Origin: JAJAZB01 sp965249815
Lineage (GTDB): Bacteria; Bacteroidota; Bacteroidia; Cytophagales; Spirosomataceae
Reading direction: 5' to 3'
Assembly (NCBI GenBank): GCA_965249815.1
Contig: CBDFMV010000003.1
Coordinates: 2,852,001-2,916,000, forward strand
DNA length: 64,000 bases
Each line of letters begins with the position of its first letter. The first letter of the stretch is position 1. The notes under the pieces were generated by a model that saw nothing but the letters and a program-made list of their open reading frames with translations, had not been told where the DNA came from and made no database searches. The position numbers and the translations under genes are program-made. Below are positions 56,237 through 63,622 of the stretch, in pieces.

Positions 56237-57166
56237 AAAATTGAAAAAACTGCCTTCGAGGTAGCCCGCGACGTAGTGCAGTTCCTGCGTCGCCCGCAGC
56301 CAGCGGGTTTTATACCGATCAGGGCCAAACAGCAGGCGTAATGGGTACAAAACGGCCTGTTTCAACCCGTAGGCCAGCATTTTCCAAAAAAAACCGTTCG
56401 TCGGCTTCGCGCCTTCCACGAACGCGATGGAAATACCCGCCTTGCGCGCCCGTTGCAGCCGGTAACCCGTTTCCCAGTTTCGGGGCGTAGTGAAGTGGTG
56501 AACGACAAGCTGCGGGTCGTAATAAAAAAGCCGGTCGCGGCGCTCGGGGTGGGTGTTATAAATCCGGTAATTCAGGTGCGTTTCCTCGCCCAGGTTCCGG
56601 CGCATGAGGGCGGGGTCGGTGGGGAAGCCGCCGTAATCCTGCAACACGGCTTTCGGGTAGGCCATGTTGCTGCCCGAAAGTCCGAACCGCTGCCGCTGGC
56701 CGGACAGAAACCCTTCGGATTCGCCCCAAGTGCGGATTTCGAAGTCGTCGGTAAACCAAGCGGGCGGCGGGGTTTCGTACCACGGAAGGTACTGGCCGCC
56801 CACGCAGAACGGCTGCGGTTCGATGGTCGAAAAATGCCCGACAATCCGCTCCGCCCAGTCGGATTCGGCGCGGGCGTCGTCGTCGATGAAGGCGACAAAA
56901 TCGGCGGCGGCTTCGCTGAACCCCCGGTTGCGGGCGTGGCTGAGGCCCTGGCGGGTTTCGAGTGCGTACCGCACGGTCAATTGGGGGTGGCTCCGCTGAA
57001 AGTGGCCGACCACTTGTCGGGTAGCGTCGGGCGAGTTGTTATCCACCACGATCACCTCGAACTGATTCGCGGCCAGCGTTTGCCCGGCGAGTGCATCGAG
57101 GCTATGAATCAGCAAATCGGCCCGATTGTAGGTGCAGACGACGATGGAAAGGGAGAGGGCGCTCAT
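56231..57166 (-). CDS. Family 2 glycosyltransferase
   Basis: Cytoplasmic GT-A enzyme of 311 residues. The nucleotide-sugar site is LSIVVCTYNRADLLIHSLDA and VIVVDNNSPD, the metal-binding DXD-like motif is FIDDDARAESDW, and the acceptor region has GGQYLPWYETPPPAWF. No membrane helix is present. It probably adds a sugar to the surface glycan. The last residues are FFNFE and the stop is from the word repeat. A -7 box is predicted directly upstream (57177-57184). Confidence 0.9.
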   Translation of the reverse strand: MSALSLSIVVCTYNRADLLIHSLDALAGQTLAANQFEVIVVDNNSPDATRQVVGHFQRSHPQLTVRYALETRQGLSHARNRGFSEAAADFVAFIDDDARAESDWAERIVGHFSTIEPQPFCVGGQYLPWYETPPPAWFTDDFEIRTWGESEGFLSGQRQRFGLSGSNMAYPKAVLQDYGGFPTDPALMRRNLGEETHLNYRIYNTHPERRDRLFYYDPQLVVHHFTTPRNWETGYRLQRARKAGISIAFVEGAKPTNGFFWKMLAYGLKQAVLYPLRLLFGPDRYKTRWLRATQELHYVAGYLEGSFFNFE

Positions 57167-57176
57167 GGATTCTCCG

Positions 57177-57184
57177 CAAAACTA
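57177..57184 (-). promoter_or_regulatory. Possible -7 box before the family 2 glycosyltransferase
   Basis: CAAAACTA reads TAGTTTTG on the minus strand, an exact TAnnTTTG match, 11 nt before the ATG. No TTG is found at the normal distance. Confidence 0.35.
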
Positions 57185-57192
57185 CGCGGTTT

Positions 57193-58107
57193 TTACCGCC
57201 CTGAAAACCACCGTTTCACGGATAAGTACATTTTCACCAAACCAGCCAGCGGGGCCAGCCGCACCAACCAGCGCAATTCCGGTCCTATCGGTCCGTCGTA
57301 GCCCGCTGCCCGGAAATCACCGACGGAGCGAATGCCGTGGCGGTGAAAAAACTCCGCCCAGAACCGGGCAATTTTCCAGTTTTTCGCCGCGTTCAGCCCC
57401 AGTTTCCGGTAGGTATAGGCGTACTCGCGCAGCAGCAGGTCGCGGTCGGCGAGGGCGGTTTTCGTGACCTGCCCTTCGTTGAGGCCGATGGCCACCAGCG
57501 GCTCGGCTACGTAAACCAGCCGCGGATTCTGGCGCAGCAGCCGGATGTAAAAATCGGTGTCCACGGTGTACGTCAGGCGCGGGTCGTAGGCCAGTTGCAC
57601 CCGCTGGCGGTAAAGCGTGACGCTCGGCGCACCGATGCGGTTTCCGGCAAACAACTCCTCGGGGTGCCGGGAGAGGCGGGCTACCTGCACCATGGTCGGT
57701 CGGTTGGTGTCGCGCACCGTGCCCTTATCGGCAAACGTGGCGACCGAGGCGCAAAACGCCAGGTCGGCATCGGGCTGGGCGTCCAGGGCGGCCACGAGCG
57801 TTGCCAAACTGTTGGGCTGGGTCAGCCAGTCGTCGTGGTGGAGGATTTTGATGAGTTCGCCCCGCGATTGCCGCACGGCTTCGTTCCAGTTTTCGGGCGT
57901 TCCGAGGGCGGGCTGGTTGCGAAAATACCGCAATGGCAGGCCCAGCGCGGCGGTTTTTACAAACGTCTCGACTTCGTCGTCGGGCGAATCGTCGGTCAGA
58001 ACAATTTCAAAATCCTGAAACGTTTGGTCGCGCAGCGAATCGAGCGCCCGGCTCAGGTAGCGGGTCTGGCGGTAGGCGGGGATGCAGACGGAAACGCGGG
58101 GAGGCAC
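57193..58107 (-). CDS. Family 2 glycosyltransferase
   Basis: A 304-residue GT-A enzyme: RVSVCIPAYRQTRYLSRALD, VLTDDSPDDEVETF and the second acidic motif LIKILHHDDWL. The C-terminal part has YDPRLTYTVDTDFYIRLLRQ. GTG at 58107 gives the standard N-terminus VPPRVSVCIPAY. The longer frame upstream encodes about 27 residues from the word repeat at 58107-58190 (SWQLPIANCQLPTV) and is not credible. It is divergent from the fucosyltransferase gene. Confidence 0.88.
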   Translation of the reverse strand: MPPRVSVCIPAYRQTRYLSRALDSLRDQTFQDFEIVLTDDSPDDEVETFVKTAALGLPLRYFRNQPALGTPENWNEAVRQSRGELIKILHHDDWLTQPNSLATLVAALDAQPDADLAFCASVATFADKGTVRDTNRPTMVQVARLSRHPEELFAGNRIGAPSVTLYRQRVQLAYDPRLTYTVDTDFYIRLLRQNPRLVYVAEPLVAIGLNEGQVTKTALADRDLLLREYAYTYRKLGLNAAKNWKIARFWAEFFHRHGIRSVGDFRAAGYDGPIGPELRWLVRLAPLAGLVKMYLSVKRWFSGR

Positions 58108-58190
58108 AGTTGGCAGTTGGCAGTTGGCGATTGGCAACTGCCAACTGCGGCAAATAACGCTTGCCAACCGCGAACTGCCAACCGCCAATT
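58107..58190. repeat. Word-repeat hairpin (GTTGGCA, period 7)
   Basis: AGTTGGCAGTTGGCAGTTGG (58108-58127) followed by GGCAACTGCCAACTGC, and a second inverted tract at 58161-58190 (TTGCCAACCGCGAACTGCCA). It fills the gap between the divergent glycosyltransferase genes. The word is the same as at 62516-62590. Confidence 0.9.
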
Positions 58191-58197
58191 ACCTTTG
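58190..58197 (+). promoter_or_regulatory. Possible -7 box before the fucosyltransferase
   Basis: TACCTTTG is an exact match and lies 8 nt before the ATG at 58206, so the mRNA would be almost leaderless. The nearest upstream TTG is 26 nt away, slightly too far. Confidence 0.4.
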
Positions 58198-58205
58198 CCC
58201 CCCAA

Positions 58206-59060
58206 ATGGTCATCAGCCGCATTACGTCCGGGTTGGGCAATCAGTTGTTTCAGTACGCCTGCGGGCGGGCCGTCAGCCTGCGCCACGGGGTGGAATTGAA
58301 GCTTGACGTACAGAATTTCAAAGACTACAAAAACCGCCGCTACGCCCTCGATGCCTTCGCGATTCACGCCACGGAAGCCACGCCCGATGAAGTGCAGGCG
58401 ATGCTGAAAACTAACACGCTTTGGCACCGCCTGACGACGCCCCGCGCCCGCCGCCGGGTGCTGCGCGAACAAGGCATGGGCTTCGATGAAGCCGTGCTAC
58501 GGGCCGGGCCGGACGTGTACCTGAGTGGCTACTGGCAAAGTCCGCGCTATTTTCAGGACGTGGAACCCCAACTCCGGGGCGAACTCACCTGGCGACTGCC
58601 ACCTCCGCCCGAATCCAGCCGGGTTCTCGAAAAAATCGGGGCGACAACCGCCGTGGCGGTGCACGTCCGGCGGGGCGATTACGTGAGCAATCCGGAGTAT
58701 GCGAAACGCTTTGGCGCGCTGCCGCTGGTGTACTACGAGCGGGCGTTGACGCACCTCGGCGAGCGGTTTGCCAACCTCCACGCCTTTGTTTTTTCCGACG
58801 AACCAGACTGGATAAAGGCCAATTTCCCGAAAAAATGGCCCCTGACGGTCGTGGAAGGCAATGCGGCTCCCGAAGACCTCCGGTTGATGGCCGCTTGCCG
58901 GTGCCACGTCATCGCCAACAGCACGTTTAGCTGGTGGGGCGCGTGGCTGGCCCCGTTTGCCGATAAAATCGTGCTGGCTCCCGAGCGTTTTTTCTACGAT
59001 CCCGCTTTGCCCGACCGCGAGCTGGTGCCGGACAACTGGACGCGGATTCCGATTTTGTAA
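58206..59060 (+). CDS. Alpha-1,2-fucosyltransferase-like enzyme (GT11)
   Basis: A 284-residue GT11 enzyme. The N-terminal block GLGNQLFQYACGRAVSLRHG, the donor-binding HVRRGDY (153-159) and the C-terminal HVIANSTFSWWGAWLA are all diagnostic. It transfers a fucose (or related deoxysugar) to a glycan acceptor in the cytoplasm. The start MVISRITSGLGNQ at 58206 fits the family; 15 residues upstream are repeat-encoded. Confidence 0.92.
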   Translation: MVISRITSGLGNQLFQYACGRAVSLRHGVELKLDVQNFKDYKNRRYALDAFAIHATEATPDEVQAMLKTNTLWHRLTTPRARRRVLREQGMGFDEAVLRAGPDVYLSGYWQSPRYFQDVEPQLRGELTWRLPPPPESSRVLEKIGATTAVAVHVRRGDYVSNPEYAKRFGALPLVYYERALTHLGERFANLHAFVFSDEPDWIKANFPKKWPLTVVEGNAAPEDLRLMAACRCHVIANSTFSWWGAWLAPFADKIVLAPERFFYDPALPDRELVPDNWTRIPIL

Positions 59061-59067
59061 TTTTCCC

Positions 59068-59137
59068 GCCGGAGCGGAGGGGTTCCAGCCGTACAGGATT
59101 TGTGCGGCGGGTACGGCTGGAACCCCTCCGCTCCGGC
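59068..59137. repeat. Perfect 27-bp hairpin with 16-nt loop
   Basis: GCCGGAGCGGAGGGGTTCCA (59068-59087, arm to 59094) is exactly repeated in reverse complement at 59111-59137. The arm words (GGAGCGGAGGGGTTCCAGCC) recur in other bacterial genomes as dispersed repeats, from memory. It lies between the fucosyltransferase and the methyltransferase genes. Confidence 0.9.
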
Positions 59138-59156
59138 GCTCCGCGAACGACGAACG

Positions 59157-59939
59157 ATGCTACGAAAACTCCTTTCCCGTCTCCCGATTTCCTGGATTTA
59201 CTACGTCAAGTTTCTGCTGAAACCCGACCGGTTTTTTCTGCTGCCCAAAAAGAAAATCCAGTACGGCACCGACCACCTCTACACCTACGTCCGGGCCGAT
59301 TTCATCCACGAACCGCGCTTCGCCGCCGCCTACCGCGTGGCCGAACAGTTGGGCGGCTCGCTCATGCCGCCGGGTGGGATGCAGTGGCGGATTTTTACGC
59401 TTTGCTGGGCGGCTGAACAGGTAAAACTCCTGCCCGGAAACTTCGTGGCCTGCGGCGTGTACACGGGTTTCTGCGACCGGGCCGTGATGGACTACGTTGA
59501 CTTTCAAAAACTTGACAAAACCTACGTGCTGATGGATACCTTCGACGGCCTCGACCCGCTTTACAGCACGCCGGAAGAACTGGCCAAACAAACGCGCTAC
59601 AAAAACGCCCCGAGTACCTACGAAACCGTGCAGGAGACCTTCCGGGCGTTTGACGTGCAAATCGTGAAGGGACCGATCCCCGACACGCTGCCTGAAGCCG
59701 CCGCCGGGTTGGTTTGCTTTTTGTCCATCGATATGAACACCGCCGCGCCCGAACGCGCTGCCCTGGAGTTTTTCTGGCCCCGCCTCGTGCCCGGCGGCGT
59801 GGTGGTGTTCGACGATTACGGTTTTCAGGGACACGAAGCCCAGAAAGCCACGCACGACGACTTCGCCCGGAGGCAGGGCCTGACGATTTTTGCCCTGCCG
59901 ACGGGACAAGGGCTGCTGATGAAACCGGCGGTCGGGTGA
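59157..59939 (+). CDS. TylF-family O-methyltransferase
   Basis: A 260-residue SAM-dependent methyltransferase of the TylF/MycF (macrocin O-methyltransferase) type: GNFVACGVYTGFCDRAVMDY (SAM site), TYVLMDTFDGLDPLYSTPEE, FLSIDMNTAAPERAALEFFW and PGGVVVFDDYGFQGHEAQKA with the metal-binding Asp pair. It probably methylates a sugar hydroxyl of the surface glycan. The start at 59157 (MLRKLLSRLPISW) lies just past the hairpin; the longer frame is repeat-encoded. Confidence 0.88.
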   Translation: MLRKLLSRLPISWIYYVKFLLKPDRFFLLPKKKIQYGTDHLYTYVRADFIHEPRFAAAYRVAEQLGGSLMPPGGMQWRIFTLCWAAEQVKLLPGNFVACGVYTGFCDRAVMDYVDFQKLDKTYVLMDTFDGLDPLYSTPEELAKQTRYKNAPSTYETVQETFRAFDVQIVKGPIPDTLPEAAAGLVCFLSIDMNTAAPERAALEFFWPRLVPGGVVVFDDYGFQGHEAQKATHDDFARRQGLTIFALPTGQGLLMKPAVG

Positions 59940-59947
59940 TTTTTTGC

Positions 59948-59955
59948 TAAATTTG
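59948..59955 (+). promoter_or_regulatory. -7 box before the PIN toxin pair
   Basis: TAAATTTG is an exact TAnnTTTG match, 22 nt before the ATG at 59978. No TTG occurs at the normal distance. It suggests the toxin pair has its own promoter, separate from the glycan genes. Confidence 0.5.
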
Positions 59956-59977
59956 TCCGTTGCTAACTCCAGCCAAC

Positions 59978-60193
59978 ATGGTTACTGAACAAAAAAACCA
60001 GTTTACGAACCTGCAACTACTTCTGCTGGAGCAGTTTGCCCGCGAAGTGAGCGAGGAGGATTTGAAAAATATCCGTCACCTGATCGGCGATTATTTCGCC
60101 CGGAGAATGGTAAAAATGGCCGATGACGCCTGGGTTCGGAACGGCTGGAGCAATGAAACAATGGAAGAGTGGCTGAATGATCCCAACCAGTAG
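59978..60193 (+). CDS. Putative antitoxin partner of the PIN toxin
   Basis: A 71-residue acidic, helical protein (QLLLLEQFAREVSEEDLKNI, then DDAWVRNGWSNETMEEWLND). Small proteins with the ending NGWSNETMEEWL occur upstream of PIN-family toxins in Bacteroidota. It has no recognisable DNA-binding domain. The ATG at 59978 is chosen; a TTG six codons upstream is less likely. Confidence 0.7.
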   Translation: MVTEQKNQFTNLQLLLLEQFAREVSEEDLKNIRHLIGDYFARRMVKMADDAWVRNGWSNETMEEWLNDPNQ

Positions 60194-60289
60194 GCAAACG
60201 GCAGAATAAAAGCGTAGACGCCCTGCTTTTAGCGTCGGTAATTAGCGGGGGCCAGGGCGGTGGTGGAACTTGCCCAGATTAAGAACAAC

Positions 60290-60706
60290 ATGCGCATCGT
60301 TCTCGACACCAACGTACTGCTGGTTTCTATTTCGAGTTTTTCGCCTTATCATTCCATTTTTCGGGCCTTTCTTGATGACCGGTGCGAATTAGGGGTAAGT
60401 ACTGAGATACTGCTGGAGTACGAGGAACAAATGGCCATCAGACTGGGATACGACCGGGCTTCGTTTCAACTGAATGAGCTGCTTCAGCGACAAAACGTCG
60501 TTTTATCGGAGCCTTATTTTCACTGGAACCTCATCAAGGCCGACCCTGACGATAACAAATTTGCCGACTGCGCTCTGGCCGTGAATGCCGATTACCTTGT
60601 GACCAACGACCGCCATTTTGATGTGTTGAAAACGCTTAAGTTTCCGCGCATGGCTGTTATTTCTGCCCAGGAGTTTCTGACGATCGTTCCCGCGTTGTAC
60701 GCCTGA
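60290..60706 (+). CDS. PIN-domain putative toxin
   Basis: A 138-residue PIN ribonuclease. The first acidic residue is Asp6 in MRIVLDTNVLLVSISS; further motif residues are in VSTEILLEYEEQ, PDDNKFADCALAV and DYLVTNDRHFDVL. This matches the 'putative toxin-antitoxin system toxin component, PIN family' group. It would cleave RNA until bound by its partner. The start at 60290 is chosen; a GTG ten codons upstream is possible. It sits in the middle of a glycan cluster with no link to it. Confidence 0.85.
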   Translation: MRIVLDTNVLLVSISSFSPYHSIFRAFLDDRCELGVSTEILLEYEEQMAIRLGYDRASFQLNELLQRQNVVLSEPYFHWNLIKADPDDNKFADCALAVNADYLVTNDRHFDVLKTLKFPRMAVISAQEFLTIVPALYA

Positions 60707-60737
60707 AACTTGGTTTTGCCAACTGCCACCCCACCCA

Positions 60738-61625
60738 CTGAACCCTGCCCCCCTCGTCCTCTTCGCGTACCACCGCCCCGACCACCTGCGCCGGACGCTC
60801 GATTCGCTGCGCCGCAACCCGCTCGCCGCGCAAAGCCGGTTGTACGCGTTTTCCGACGGCCCTAAAACCGCTGCCGAGGTGCCCGCCGTGGCCGAGGTGC
60901 GGCAGATTTTGCAAAAAATCGAAGGATTTGCCGACGTTGAAATTGAGGCAAGCACCGAAAACCGGGGCTTGGCCCAGTCGGTGATTCGCGGCGTGACAGA
61001 GGTGCTGAATACCCACGGCCGGGCTATCGTGCTCGAAGACGACCTCGAATTTTCGACCGATTTCCTGCGGTTTATGAACGCCGCCCTCGATGCCTACGCC
61101 GACCGGCCGGACGTGTTTTCGGTGTCGGGCTACCTGTACCCGATTCCGGTGCCGCCCGATTACGCCCCCGACGTGCTGCTGCTGCCGAGGGCCAGTTCGT
61201 GGGGCTGGGCCACCTGGCGCGACCGCTGGGAAAAAGCGGACTGGGCCGCGGGCGATTTTGCCGAACTGGCCAGAAATCCCGCCGCCCGCCAGCCGTTGCT
61301 GCGCGGCGGGGCCGACCTCTGGCCGATGCTTCAGAAGCAGCAACGCGGGCTGATTTCGTCGTGGGCCGTGCGCTGGAGCCTGGCCCATGCCCGGCACGGC
61401 GCGTACGGCGTGTACCCGCGCGAATCGAAAGTGCGCAACACCGGGGCCGACGGCACGGGCACGCATTCGGGCAACACGCGCCGCTACGAAGTGGGTTTGA
61501 GCGAAAAATTCTTTCGCATTGACCCCGGCGTAGCGCCCGACCCGCGCCTGGAAACCGCGTTGCAGGCGTATTTTCGCCCCAGTTTGGTGCGTAGGCTGAT
61601 TAACCAGATTAAATTTTCCTCGTAG
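60738..61625 (+). CDS. GT-A-like glycosyltransferase without a usual start codon
   Basis: A 295-residue sugar transferase-like protein. The N-terminal strand PLVLFAYHRPDHLRRTLDSL, then LYAFSDGPK, the acidic motif AIVLEDDLEFSTDFLRFMNA and SSWGWATWRDRWEKADW are typical of GlcNAc-transferase/GT2-related cytoplasmic enzymes. The frame is open to a stop at 60678, but it contains no ATG, GTG or TTG before the conserved N-terminus. CTG at 60738 gives MNPAPLVLFAYH; otherwise a TTG at 60840 would remove the first strand. A sequencing error or a rare start is possible. It lies 31 bp after the PIN gene. Confidence 0.8.
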   Translation: MNPAPLVLFAYHRPDHLRRTLDSLRRNPLAAQSRLYAFSDGPKTAAEVPAVAEVRQILQKIEGFADVEIEASTENRGLAQSVIRGVTEVLNTHGRAIVLEDDLEFSTDFLRFMNAALDAYADRPDVFSVSGYLYPIPVPPDYAPDVLLLPRASSWGWATWRDRWEKADWAAGDFAELARNPAARQPLLRGGADLWPMLQKQQRGLISSWAVRWSLAHARHGAYGVYPRESKVRNTGADGTGTHSGNTRRYEVGLSEKFFRIDPGVAPDPRLETALQAYFRPSLVRRLINQIKFSS

Positions 61626-61696
61626 GGGCGGTGCTTGCCTCCGCCCGCGTTACCGGCAATCCGACCAGGGCGGAGGCAAGCACCGCCCCTACGAGA
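61620..61696. repeat. Perfect 27-bp hairpin with 23-nt loop
   Basis: CTCGTAGGGGCGGTGCTTGC (61620-61639, arm to 61646) is exactly reverse-complemented at 61670-61696. The stop codon TAG of the preceding glycosyltransferase (61623-61625) is inside the arm. The arm resembles dispersed repeats of the GTAGGGGCG type, from memory. The next gene starts 7 nt later. Confidence 0.9.
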
Positions 61697-61702
61697 TTTT
61701 TC

Positions 61703-62515
61703 GTGAAATACGCCCTCAAATACCTTCTGAAAGATTCCTACCGCCTGCTGCGCTCGCCGGAAGGCCGCCGGTTGCTGGCCCTGATGGCCCGCTACGCCGA
61801 CGCGCCCCGCTACCAGCCGCGCCGCGTGCAGGCCGACGGCTTCACGCTCGACGTGCCCGACGCGCTCTCGTTCGTGTGGCAGTACAAAGAAATTTTCGTG
61901 GATGAATTTTACCGCTTCCAAACGACCGAAGCCACTCCCTTGATTTTCGACTGCGGGGCCAACGTGGGCATGAGCGTACTGTTTTTCAAGAAAAACTACC
62001 CGCAGGCCCGCGTCGTGGCCTTCGAGGCCGACGCGGCGATTGCCGGGTTTCTGGAAAAAAACCTGGCGCAAAACGGCGTAACCGGCGTGGAGATCGTCCG
62101 GAAGGCCGTCTGGACCGACGACGCGGGCGTGGACTTCGGCAGCGACGGGGCCGACGGCGCGTCGGTTTTTGCCCAAACGCCCAAAACCCGCGTGCCCTCC
62201 GTGCGCCTGCGCGACCGCCTGCTGGCCGAAACCCGCGTGGACTTGCTGAAAATGGACATCGAAGGGGCCGAAGCCTTCGTGCTGCCCGACTGCCGGGACG
62301 CGCTCGGGGCGGTTCAGAACGTGTTTGTGGAATACCACGCCTACCCCGACCAGCCGCAGAACCTGGGCGAACTTCTCGGCATTTTGCGGGAAAGCGGTTT
62401 CCGGTACTACGTCAATTCCGCCGTGGATCGCCCGCGCCCGCTCATCAACCACCGCTACCGGGGCAACGACGCGATGGATTTGCAGTTGAATATTTTTGGA
62501 TACCGGATAAACTGA
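61703..62515 (+). CDS. FkbM-family methyltransferase
   Basis: A 270-residue SAM-dependent methyltransferase. SAM-binding loop IFDCGANVGMSVLFFKKNYP, then VVAFEADAAIAGFLEKNL and the family's acidic motif VDLLKMDIEGAEAFVLPD. It likely O-methylates a glycan residue. A GTG at 61703 gives MKYALKYLLKDSYRLL; the longer frame (24 residues) is encoded by the hairpin repeat. The stop codon is directly followed by the next word repeat. Confidence 0.88.
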   Translation: MKYALKYLLKDSYRLLRSPEGRRLLALMARYADAPRYQPRRVQADGFTLDVPDALSFVWQYKEIFVDEFYRFQTTEATPLIFDCGANVGMSVLFFKKNYPQARVVAFEADAAIAGFLEKNLAQNGVTGVEIVRKAVWTDDAGVDFGSDGADGASVFAQTPKTRVPSVRLRDRLLAETRVDLLKMDIEGAEAFVLPDCRDALGAVQNVFVEYHAYPDQPQNLGELLGILRESGFRYYVNSAVDRPRPLINHRYRGNDAMDLQLNIFGYRIN

Positions 62516-62590
62516 GTTGGCAGTTGACGGTTGGCAGTTGGCAAGAAAATCAGCCAGCTTTTGCTAACTGCCAACTGCTAACTGCCAACT
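62516..62590. repeat. Word-repeat hairpin (GTTGGCA family, second site)
   Basis: GTTGGCAGTTGACGGTTGGC (62516-62535, arm to 62545) and the inverted arm 62561-62590 (TTGCTAACTGCCAACTGCTA...). It lies between two methyltransferase genes and uses the same word as 58107-58190. Confidence 0.9.
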
Positions 62591-62593
62591 TCG

Positions 62594-63547
62594 ATGCTTG
62601 ACTACCTCCTTTCCCGCCCTGAATTTTTGGAAAAACCGCCCGTGCTGGTCGACGTGGGCGCTTCCGGGCAGATTCACGGCCCGTGGCGGCACCTGGCGAA
62701 GTACGCCGTTTGCGTAGCCTTCGACGCCGACGAGCGCGATTTTGGCTACGTCACCGACGAGTCGGGCAAGTACCGCAAATTGGTCGTGTACAACTGCATC
62801 GTGTCGGATGAGGCCGCCGACCGGAGTGATTTTTACCTCACGCGCTCGCCGCACTGCTCCAGCCTGCTCGAACCCGACCTCACCGAGGTGCGCCACACCG
62901 CCTGGGGCGAGCGGTTCGAGGTCGAGAAAGTCGTGCAACTCCGTACGGTGGACCTGGCTTCGGTGCTCGACGAGTTGAAAATTGAGGCCGTCGATTGGTT
63001 CAAAACCGACTCGCAGGGCCTCGATTTGCGGCTGTTCCGAAACCTCGGCGACGCCCGGATGCGCCGCGTACTCTGCGCCGAATTCGAGCCGGGCCTGATG
63101 AGCGTGTACCACGGCGAGGACAAACTTCACGCCGTGCTGCGCTTCCTCGACAGCCTCGGCACGCACTGGCTGGCCGACCTGCGCGTACGCGGTTCGCAAC
63201 GCCTCAGCCCCGCCGCACTCCGGCAGCTTTCGCCGAACCGGTTGTTGCAAAAACTGCTGCATTTTTCGCAGAAAACCAGTCCGGGTTGGGGCGAAATGGT
63301 GTATTTGAACAAGTTTGAAAGCCCTGATTTCACCCTGCGCGACCACCTGCTGGGTTTCGTCGTGGCAACGCTGAACGGCCAGCACGGTTTCGCCCTCGAA
63401 CTTGCCCAGCAGGGCGCAACGCGTTTCCCCAACGACCCTGATTTCAAAAAAATGCAGGCCTACGCCCGCCGCCTCCTCTGGGGCCGGGTGTTCGCGCTCG
63501 GTTTCTGGCCCGCCTTCGGGCAAAAACTGCGGCAGGTGCTTGGCTAA
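62594..63547 (+). CDS. FkbM-like methyltransferase, divergent
   Basis: A 317-residue protein with an FkbM-type fold: VLVDVGASGQIHGPWRHLAK at the SAM site, CVAFDADERDFGYV, and DWFKTDSQGLDLRLFRNL at the position where FkbM proteins have DIEGAE. The Asp is kept but the following residues differ. C-terminal residues about 240-317 are an added helical region. It may be a second glycan methyltransferase. ATG 62594 is 3 nt after the word repeat. Confidence 0.8.
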   Translation: MLDYLLSRPEFLEKPPVLVDVGASGQIHGPWRHLAKYAVCVAFDADERDFGYVTDESGKYRKLVVYNCIVSDEAADRSDFYLTRSPHCSSLLEPDLTEVRHTAWGERFEVEKVVQLRTVDLASVLDELKIEAVDWFKTDSQGLDLRLFRNLGDARMRRVLCAEFEPGLMSVYHGEDKLHAVLRFLDSLGTHWLADLRVRGSQRLSPAALRQLSPNRLLQKLLHFSQKTSPGWGEMVYLNKFESPDFTLRDHLLGFVVATLNGQHGFALELAQQGATRFPNDPDFKKMQAYARRLLWGRVFALGFWPAFGQKLRQVLG

Positions 63548-63552
63548 CAAGT

Positions 63553-63619
63553 TGATATTTAAGGTTTAACGTTTGAGGTTTAACGTTAAACTTCAAACGT
63601 TAAATTTCAAACGTTAAAC
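63553..63619. repeat. Word-repeat hairpin (GTTTAACGTTTGAG, period 14)
   Basis: AAGGTTTAACGTTTGAGGTT (63561-63580, arm to about 63585) and the inverted arm 63586-63619 (TTAAACTTCAAACGTTAAAT...CAAACGTTAAAC). It lies directly before a TTG-started glycosyltransferase gene. Confidence 0.9.
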
Positions 63620-63622
63620 GAC

